Shown here piece by piece: positions 56,882-64,000 of a stretch of DNA of 64,000 nt (position 1 is its first letter; the number at the start of each line of letters is the position of its first letter). The notes below the pieces were generated by a model. That model searched no databases and had not been told where the DNA came from. It saw only the letters and a list, made by a program, of their open reading frames with translations. Both the position numbers and the translations under genes were made by a program. The stretch lies in the NCBI GenBank assembly GCA_021397845.1, contig CM038044.1:84639942-84703941 (forward strand). Direction: 5' to 3'. Source of the DNA: Areca catechu (lineage: Eukaryota > Streptophyta > Magnoliopsida > Arecales > Arecaceae).

Positions 56882-58224
56882 CCCTTCGGACAGCAGCCCT
56901 CCTCGGTGCTGGGGGTGCCACCGCATTTGGGTGAACCACCCTCGAAGGCATCTCATCCAGCAGGGGAGAGTTCGTTGCCACGAGTGGTGGTGTCGTCGGG
57001 GTCACTCTACAACCCTTTCTCCCTTCATGTCCACCTCGATGACTGTGAGAGGCTGGACTGCAACGATAGTAGCTGGCCATCCTGTGCACCCATGCCAGGT
57101 TCTCGGGCCGGGAGCTGGGCTCGCTGCCCCGAAGGCGCAAGGGCCGGCTTGACCGCTCGCCCCGCAGGGCCATGGATTGAAGCAAGCCCCACCCCTTAGC
57201 TGGGCTCAACTCGAGCCCTCTTTGGTGGAGCCTCCCTGGGCCTGAATGATAGGCCTCTCCTTTGGGTGGACTCTAGAAGCTCCTCCATCGAGACTTCATG
57301 CCTACAGCAAGAAGAAGATAAAGGTCAGCAATAGACCAAAAAGGACTCGTGGAAGAAGAGATATCCCTCCGACTCACCTAGCCCCTGAATTGGGCTGATC
57401 CCGATATCGAATAGGTTCTGCTCTAACAGAAAAACTTCAAGGGAGGGGATCTGATCGAAAATGAGCTGGTCGTATATTTCTCGTTCAGAGGCCTCGACCT
57501 GGGACTTCTGATTTAGGATCCAGTCTGGATCACTACAAACCAGTCCATCCCTTTGATAAAAGCAAAGAAGAATTTACTCTTCCACCCTTTGATGGAAGAG
57601 GGATGCTCAAACTTTATACCCTTCGAGCAAGGAGAAACAATCCACCACCTGTCCTTAGTTGGGTAGCATTTCAGGATAAAGAAGGCCCTGAACAGGGAGA
57701 AACGAGCAACAATCCTATCGAAGTGGCAAAAAACAATGAAGCAGTTAATGACCCTAATAGCATTAGGGGCCAACTGGGTTGGAACAAGATGGTAGTTGTT
57801 GAGGAAAGAGAAAGAAGGGGTGAAAAGGCAAATGAAGGCCCTGGAGAAAGAACTCCTCATAAAGAGCTATTCGACTTGGGCCACTAGAGGTGACCCACTT
57901 CTCTAGTCCCAGAACCAAGAGCCGGATGGAGTCCAGGATCCTGTAGGTGACCCAAATTAGAGAGAGATCCTCCCTGGTCATTGTCGAAGCAATGCCAGAA
58001 GGCCCGGTCGGATGGGAAGACCTGGATGAAGCAACAGGAATGGAAGAGATAGGAGGAGCAGGAGGGGCCCTAGGTCCACCTATGACTACTCTAGTTAGAC
58101 AAAGGTTCCTATGGATGACGAGAGGAACCTCCTCCTCCTCGTCAAAAGATGGAGTCCTTGGTCGAGAGGGCCCTACCTCATCGAGGTTCTTGAAAGAGCA
58201 ATGGTTCCGACCGGACGGAGCCAT

Positions 58225-58827
58225 CCGAGATCAAAGAAAGAAGGAAGTGTACAGGAAAAGAAGGCCTGGGAACCCTGCAGGAAAACTTAGCCTAGACAAA
58301 GAAGAAGGAGAAGACCAAGGAGGACTAACTTGATTGTTGTAGGAAAAGACAGCTGGGAGAAGGAAGAAGCTCTGGTCCGATGGTGAGTGGGAAAGTTTTG
58401 AAAGGGGCGATTAGGGAAAAGCTTACCCTCTTTACAAAGCAGCCAGACTATAGCCATACGTCCTTTCGATACTCCCACCACCAGATGGGCACCACATGGC
58501 AACATCGGCTAAAGGCAATGCCCTGATGCAACAGAAAAAACCTCGGGTCGTACATCAACCATTATGCTTCCTTCGACCTGTTGATATGGCATCCCAATAT
58601 TGGCTTCAAGGAACGATGCGCAAAGTGGCAATGATCATGGCATTCAATGGTGCCAGATCTTAGCCTTTCCACGTCACCTCCATAATTACTTTCTTAGCCC
58701 CGAGCATGACATTTTGTTAAGGCTTAAGAGCAGGAGGTGAATGAAGAAGCAATATCACTGGGTCCCGCTCGGATCCAGCAAACAAAGATTGCAACCATAA
58801 GCTCTATCCCTTCAAGTCCTTCCGCTA
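58225..58827 (+). other. Tat-1 sequence between aORF start and tandem array
   Basis: No supported gene. On the minus strand it is upstream of the aORF and would hold its promoter; no TATA box stands out. Confidence 0.5.
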
Positions 58828-59773
58828 GGTTGGCTCCCCCCAAGTCAAGACTCCAGTTGAAGTCAAACTCTATCTTCTATTGGGTTGGCTCCCCCAAGGT
58901 CGACACTCCAGCAAAAGCCAAATTCCTTTCCGAGTCCTTCTGCTTTGTTGGCTTACCCCAGGTCAAGACTACAGCCAAAGTCGAACTCCACCTTCTACTA
59001 GGTTGGCTCTCCCCAGGACAAGACTTTAGCAGAAGCCAAATTCCACTACGAGTCCTTCCACTAGGTTGGCTCCCCCCAGGTCGAGACTCCAGCTGAAGTT
59101 GAACTTCACCTTCTGCTAGGTTGGCTCCCTACAGGTTGAAACTCTAGCATAAGCCAAATTCCTCTTCGAGTCCTTCCACTAGGTTGGCTCCCCCCAGGTT
59201 GATACTCCAGCCAAAGTCAAACTCCACCTTCTGCTGGGTTGGCTCCCCCCAAGTCGAGACTCCAGCAGAAGCCAAATTTCTCTCTGAGTCCTTCCACTAG
59301 GTTAGCTCCCCACAAGTCGATACTCCAGCCAAAGTTGAACTCCACCTTCTGCTATGTTGGCTCCCCCCAGGTCAAGACTCTAGTTGAAGCCAAATTCCTC
59401 TTTAAGTCATTTCACTAGGTTGGCTCCCCCTAGGTCGAGACTCTAGCCGAAGTCGAACTCCACCTTCTGGTAGGTTGGCTCCCCCCATGTCGAGACTTCA
59501 GTAGAAGCCAAATTCCTCTCCGAGTCCTTCCACTAGGTTGGCTCCCCCGAGGTCAAGACTCCAGCCGAAGTCGGACTCCACCTTTTGCTAGGTTGGCTCC
59601 CCTTAGGTCGAGACTCCAATAGAAGCTAAATTCCCTTCCGAGTCCTTCTGCTGGGTTTGCTCCCCCTAGGTCGAGACTTTAGCCGAAGTCGAACTCCACC
59701 TTCTACTGGGTTGGCTCACCCAAAGTTGAGACTCCAGCAGAAGCCGAATTCCTCTTCAAGTCCTTCTGCTGGG
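58828..59773 (+). repeat. Tat-1 tandem array with 118-bp dimeric unit
   Basis: GGTTGGCTCCCCCCAGGTCG-type starts recur at 58828, 58883, 58946, 59001, 59064, 59119, 59182, 59238, 59300, 59356, 59418, 59474, 59537, 59592, 59655 and 59709. Steps alternate near 55 and 63 bp, giving about eight 118-bp dimers. The A half ends GTCGAACTCCACCTTCTGCT; the B half contains AAATTCCTCTCCGAGTCCTT. Copia-D cuts the array at 59773. Confidence 0.92.
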
Positions 59774-61481
59774 TGATAGAAAAGTGTCCTAAGAGCCAAT
59801 CATTATGAGGGTGTTTTTGTAAACTTCCAGCTCATGTATGACATACTTTCAAATTAATAAAGGCATTTGATTCATCATATACTGTTGTGTCATGTTTCTA
59901 TTGATTATGATAAACCCCATAGAGGACGGCAATGGAATTAGGGTTATGATGGAGTTCATAACAGTGAGACCTAATTTTTTATAAACCCTAATCTAGAATG
60001 TTCCTAGTCATTGGACCATCGATTTGGGGATCGATGAATCCGGAAAGACTAGCTTATCCTATGTATGCTTAATTGATAAGGGTGGTTGATCTTACAACCA
60101 CTTGTGTAGAGATACTAATACTAGGATAAGGGTGCTCATCAAGGTATGAGTACACTGGACTGATCTACATCGAGATTATCTTAGGGAAGTCTTACTACTT
60201 GTCAAAAGATAAATCCCAAAGTAGAAGTTGTCCATGTGATCTTTAGACCCGAGGTCACCTTGGTTCCTTATGCACACTAAGCCATACTTTGGTTCATACT
60301 CATTCATGCCATTGCAACATGTACGGGATGTTCTGGGTATGGTGGAAGGCATACGAAGGATGTGAGTGGACCAACAAGGAATAGATCATTCCTAGTAAGA
60401 GGAATTGTTATCCCATGCAATCTCTTCGATGAGTGACTCAAGGAGCCTTTGATCAAAGTAGGATGCGATTAGTGAAATCTAATCAATCATCAGCTGAGTT
60501 CTCATGATTGAGCTGAGATTCGATATGATGAAGTATTAGGGTTTGACATCTATTCATACATATCACTTAATCGAGATAATAGGAGATCGAATGATTGAAT
60601 TGCACGGTAACTTACTACTAAAGGGTATTTTGATATTTTCCACCAAATTCCTCATCTTCTAGGTAAGCATGACACATTGCTAGATTTCAATCTTGTCTTG
60701 TAGGTTTTCATGAACCAATTGATTTTGTTTCATGAGTCAATTCGATGTGTGATTCGAATTGGACAATTAGGTGAGCCAATTTGACCTAATAGGTCAATCG
60801 AGTTTGATCAGATCGAATCAGCTCAAACCTAAACCTACTACTAGCTAGATGTGGAACCCAATGGGTCACACACAATAGAGACTTGGCCAAGGAAGTCATT
60901 CATGATTTAATTAGGGTCATAGGATCCTAATTAGTTAGCCGGATTACATACTAGCATATGTAGGCTAACCAATTCCTAACCCAATTGGATTGGGTTCGGT
61001 TGCTTGCTAATTGTGCTAACCTAATTATGAAAAACCTAAATTAGGTTGAGTCCTAAGTGGGGCTAGCAAAATCAGAGCTTAATCTGATTTTAATTTGGAC
61101 TTAAGGGCATTTTAGGCACCATATATGAAGAGTCCCAATGGCATGGGACTCTTGGTACCTAAATAATATCTTAACTTCAAAAGGGCACAAAAGGGCCTAC
61201 AGACCTCTGATCTAAAAATAAAAGATATGGTCAAAAAGCATATTTGATGCCCTTTCCAATGACACCCATATTGCATATGTTTGACCAAGTCAATTTGATG
61301 CTTTGGGTGGACTAAATGGAAAGGGAAAGATAACTGGCGCCCTTTGGCGCACCCGGAAGAATAAGTGGCACGCTCTAAGAGTTTCATTAGGAAGGCACCT
61401 CTTCATTTTATCCCCATGGTCTTAAGAAGTCTAATAGCTGGTTTAAAGCTTAAAGGGATGGCTTGAAGAGGTGTGAAGGTG

Positions 61482-61519
61482 GCACGCACATGAAGAGTCG
61501 CGCCTCTTCATATGCGTGC
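61482..61519 (+). promoter_or_regulatory. Long hairpin in the Copia-D LTR
   Basis: GCACGCACATGAAGAG, loop TCGCGC, then CTCTTCATATGCGTGC: 16-bp arms with one mismatch. It corresponds to the hairpin in the Copia-C LTRs. Confidence 0.65.
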
Positions 61520-61756
61520 GCACAACAAAGGGTAGAGTCCTTCTGCCTATGAAACTCTTCAAGCCTTGCATTACTTCATATTAGAAGAGGTGTCTCTCTA
61601 TCTTAGAAACCAATATTTGACACATGGCACGATTGGGATTGATCTGGTAAGTGAAAGAACATAGATATGACTCTCCATTCCCGAAGAGTCTTACCAGATA
61701 TGATGTTTCATATCTAATAAGTGTTGTCGGGATGCATTTCATGCCCCATCTGAGAT

Positions 61757-61764
61757 TATAAATA
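61757..61764 (+). promoter_or_regulatory. Likely TATA box of the Copia-D LTR
   Basis: TATAAATA in GAGATTATAAATAGGGC, a strong plant TATA context, 600 bp before the LTR end. Confidence 0.65.
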
Positions 61765-62357
61765 GGGCTACAGTGAAATGAGAAATATAGACTTCAATCT
61801 TCTGAGAGTCTGAGTGTTTTATTTTCCTGAGAGTCAAAGTGTTCTTCCACTTTCTCCCTCCCTCCTTGTTTTAGGACAAGACTTGTCTTGTTAAGACAAG
61901 TTCTTCTACACTTGGATAAGGCTTGGTTTTAGGACATAAGCCTGTAGGATCCTAGAGGAAGGTAGTCCTAGATCCTATAGTGGTTTAGGACAGTGTCTTG
62001 AGTGCCCTTCAGTAGGACAGGGTGTCCTACAGTGGTCAATAGACCAAAGGCTGCTGAAAGAGTTCCACTTCTCCAAGCAACTTGAAGAAGGAGTTCTTCC
62101 TTGGTCCGAGTTTCGTGTGGATCACCGTTGGAGGGCTTGTGCTTGTGAGCCTTGTGGAAAAAGTTAGATTTTAGTGATCCAGGTATTTTTCTTGACTTTA
62201 TTTGATGATTCATTAGTTGTAATTGCCTAAGGGGTTCCTGGGAATTATGGTTTCTATATATGTTATACATGTTAGGGTATCATGCTATGAAATTTTATTT
62301 TGAAAGTCAATTTCGCATGCGGCATGATCCCTGGCACCCTAGAAGAATTCCTATTGG

Positions 62358-62369
62358 TGGTATCAGAGC
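62358..62369 (+). other. Copia-D primer binding site
   Basis: Perfect TGGTATCAGAGC, continuing CATCC. Confidence 0.93.
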
Positions 62370-63660
62370 CATCCTTGTGGCATTCCAATTGTGAATCATT
62401 TTGGAGTTTGATTAAATTCCACTACCGAGCCGACCCAAACCTTATCGTGTCGACTCGACCATGTTCATATATATGATATTATGTCAATATGAAATTTTGC
62501 ATGAACCAAGTAACTACTTTGGATTGGGTTAGTCACCATGGCCATCCGGTTATAGGAGTCAAGTAGGGTTTAAAGGCCCTCTCTTCCCACTCAATGGATC
62601 TCCTATGGCATGTAGGGGCGCCGTTGTGGCCATATCCCATGAATAAGTGAGGCGAAAAGTATTTTTTATCTATCATGCCTTGGTTTGCATATTAATGTAC
62701 TATGCTTGATGACATAAAATTTAATGCAAATTGATATGCATTGTGTTTATATTTGTTATAAACTTGGTTATCATGTTTATGTTTATACTTGCAGTAATAA
62801 ACACTATTATCATGATAGTTTTAGAATATGTTTTGAGACCATCAAAGCCCTCATCAAAAAGCATATTTAGTCATAGTATAAAACTTAGTCAAGATGCAAA
62901 ATCGGTTAAGGTTTGATCAGCCAATTGGTATCTAGGCAAGTGGTTCTGGGAAGGTAAAGGAAATGAGGTTTTTAATTGGTTCCGTTGTCTGACCTGGCTA
63001 ATCTAATTGGTGTTAAGGAAAGCAACGGGGGGACCCCCTCACCCCTCCCACTTACTTGGCCAATTTGGTCATATCTAAATCTTAATTTGGTAATGCTAAT
63101 TGGTTAAGTATACTATAATTTGCCTTCCTTCATGCTAAGCTAAATTTATGTCAAAACTATAGTAGGTTTGTTGTGTACACACAAGGCCTACTCTAGAAAT
63201 TGATAAAAGATTTGTTTTGGTGCACTTAGTGCTTTATAGCATGTTTGGATATGTTGCTTTGTTGTGTATACACAAGGGCAACATTATTTAATCATGGCTA
63301 TATGGAAATGAAGGGTCTGACTAAACTAAGACATTATGGTTTGTTGTGTACACACAAGGCCATAAGTGTCCTAGAGGCAAAGATAATTGTTTAGAATTGC
63401 ACGGGTTACAATTGGAAAGGTTGCCTACCTTTGAACTCATGTGTGTTTGTTGTGTACACACAAGGCACTCGTGAGGAATAAGGATCTCAACCCCACTAAG
63501 AAAACTAGGAAGGTTTCTCGCTTACCATAGTTGAGGGTTATGGTATTTGAAGAAAATAGTGGGAGACATAATTTGATATAAAGTCCTTATATAATTATGA
63601 ATGTCATAATTGAGTTGTCTGCTAATATTGTTCTTTAATTAAATGTAGGACATTTAAATA
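62370..63660 (+). other. Copia-D leader with shared module (copy 5) and fourfold hairpin repeat
   Basis: Leader of 1.29 kb with no supported ORF. The shared module is at 62970-63070 (TTTTTAATTGGTTCC, CTGACCTGGCTAATCTAATT, AAGGAAAGCAACGGGGGGAC, CCACTTACTTGGCCAATTTG). Four copies of TTTGTTGTGTACACACAAGG or variants follow at 63165-63187, 63256-63279, 63338-63360 and 63443-63466. Confidence 0.78.
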
Positions 63661-64000
63661 ATGGCTTCAAACTTATCACTGAGGGGTATCTTGGATGCCA
63701 ACAAGTTAACCAGTCCAAATTATGTGCACTGGTTAAGGAACCTGAGAATTGTATTAACTCAGGAGAAGCTTTCATTTATACTTGATTCTTCGGATCCAGT
63801 GTTGATCGGAGAGGATGCATCAGAGGAGGATATTTCCACATACAGGATGTGGCAAAATGATAGTACAACTGTCATATGCATCATGTTGGCCTCAATGAGC
63901 AACGAGCTCCAAAGGCAACATGAAGGCATGGAATCTCAGTCCATATTGCTCAATTTAAAGAAGCTATATGGAGAGCAAAGTAGGGTTATTCGATACGAGA
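63661..64000 (+). CDS. Copia-D gag, N-terminal part, open to the window edge
   Basis: 113 codons with no stop, starting AATAATGGCT (good plant start context): MASNLSLRGILDANKLTSPN, then WLRNLRIVLTQEKLSFIL, TYRMWQNDSTTVICIMLASM and SNELQRQHEGMESQSILLNL. It aligns with the Copia-C gag start along its length (UBN2-type gag of Tork/Angela-like elements). Gag forms the virus-like particle. Whether the rest of Copia-D is intact is not visible here. Confidence 0.9.
   Translation, partial: MASNLSLRGILDANKLTSPNYVHWLRNLRIVLTQEKLSFILDSSDPVLIGEDASEEDISTYRMWQNDSTTVICIMLASMSNELQRQHEGMESQSILLNLKKLYGEQSRVIRYE

Larger units (their letters stand above)
52585..58224 (-). pseudogene. Tat-1 antisense ORF (aORF) pseudogene, interrupted by Mini-LTR
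   Basis: An antisense frame between pol and the 3' LTR, as described for Tat-lineage elements. It starts at 58224 (MAPSGRNHCSFKNLDEVGPS), with an acidic stretch DEEEEVPL. A domain resembling the plant family annotated Transposase_28 follows: HPFFLF, YHLVPTQLAPNAIRVINCF, FRAFFILKCYPTKDRWW, and HPSSIKGWKSKFFFAFIKGM (57513-57890, different frame). After low-complexity sequence (56874-57209) the Mini-LTR element interrupts it. It resumes left of 53684 with a coiled coil (EEKDKVLQAKVVNFENQVKD to ELRSGLQAQLEPMRAQL, 53121-53333) and a C-terminal part (52585-52971). Several shifts and stops. Role unknown. The 5' half may also be a separate ORF. Confidence 0.75.
59774..62356 (+). repeat. Copia-D 5' LTR
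   Basis: 2583 bp from TGATAGAAAAGTGTCC to about TTCCTATTG, one base before a perfect PBS. It resembles the Copia-C LTR at both ends and in layout. The right end would be CTATCA if canonical; here it reads CTATTG, so the boundary is set by the PBS. Left flank CTGGG (59769-59773) should be one target duplication copy; the other is outside the window. Confidence 0.88.

Noticed and set aside
58737..59096. 119-codon ORF
   Set aside because: Lies mostly in the 118-bp tandem array and translates its repeats.
62358..62369. tRNA-Met gene at PBS sites
   Set aside because: Only the 12-base 3' complement is present, always next to an LTR; no tRNA arms.
63165..63466. Four spaced palindromic repeats as a CRISPR-like array
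   Set aside because: Repeats are imperfect, spacers are unequal in length, the context is a plant retrotransposon leader and the relative Copia-C has the same set.

Overview
The window is plant nuclear DNA consisting almost entirely of nested LTR retrotransposons. No host gene, rRNA or tRNA gene was found. Evidence for a plant: Sirevirus-like and Tork/Angela-like Ty1/copia elements, chromodomain, Athila-like and Tat-like Ty3/gypsy elements, initiator-Met tRNA primer binding sites, and plant-specific extra ORFs. A large-genome angiosperm is likely; the species cannot be read from the sequence. Element names used here are local labels.

Nest 1 (1-22286). Copia-A (+, Sirevirus-like) enters the window inside its gag zinc knuckle and runs through protease, integrase, RT and RNase H. 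Its downstream region is split by a complete Copia-B (minus, Sirevirus-like, 3646-15153, LTRs of 1643 and 1633 bp, target duplication CTATT). Copia-A then resumes with an env-position ORF (15254-16720), a polypurine tract and its 3' LTR (17577-19304). Copia-A itself sits in the reverse transcriptase of Chromo-1, a chromodomain gypsy element whose tail and 3' LTR follow to 22286.

Middle (22287-32460). This is a set of broken elements: Chromo-2 (5' LTR, PBS, leader, truncated gag), a Tat-type LTR fragment, the LTR and leader of Copia-E (minus), and Athila-like gag and protease remains (minus).

Nest 2 (32461-59773). A Tat-like gypsy element (+) has lost most of pol but keeps gag, the end of integrase, a tandem-repeat-rich 3' region and a long antisense ORF. 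It is interrupted by Chromo-3 (minus, 32841-48946, target duplication CCTAC), a deletion derivative. Chromo-3 is in turn interrupted by Copia-C (minus, 36795-46720, LTRs of about 2.4 kb). The antisense ORF is split by a compact element, Mini-LTR (53684-56876), made of two 1.55-kb LTRs around only 83 bp.

Right end (59774-64000). Copia-D (+), a relative of Copia-C, lies in the Tat tandem array. It has a 5' LTR, PBS, leader and an open gag that runs off the window.

Most coding regions are pseudogenes. The most interesting signals are non-coding: a leader module shared by copia and gypsy elements; a four-copy repeat with conserved spacing in the Copia-C and Copia-D leaders; a conserved CpG-rich hairpin in their LTRs; palindrome clusters and repeated polypurine tracts in the Sirevirus-like pair; hierarchical tandem repeats in the Tat element; and the 83-bp-core mini element.
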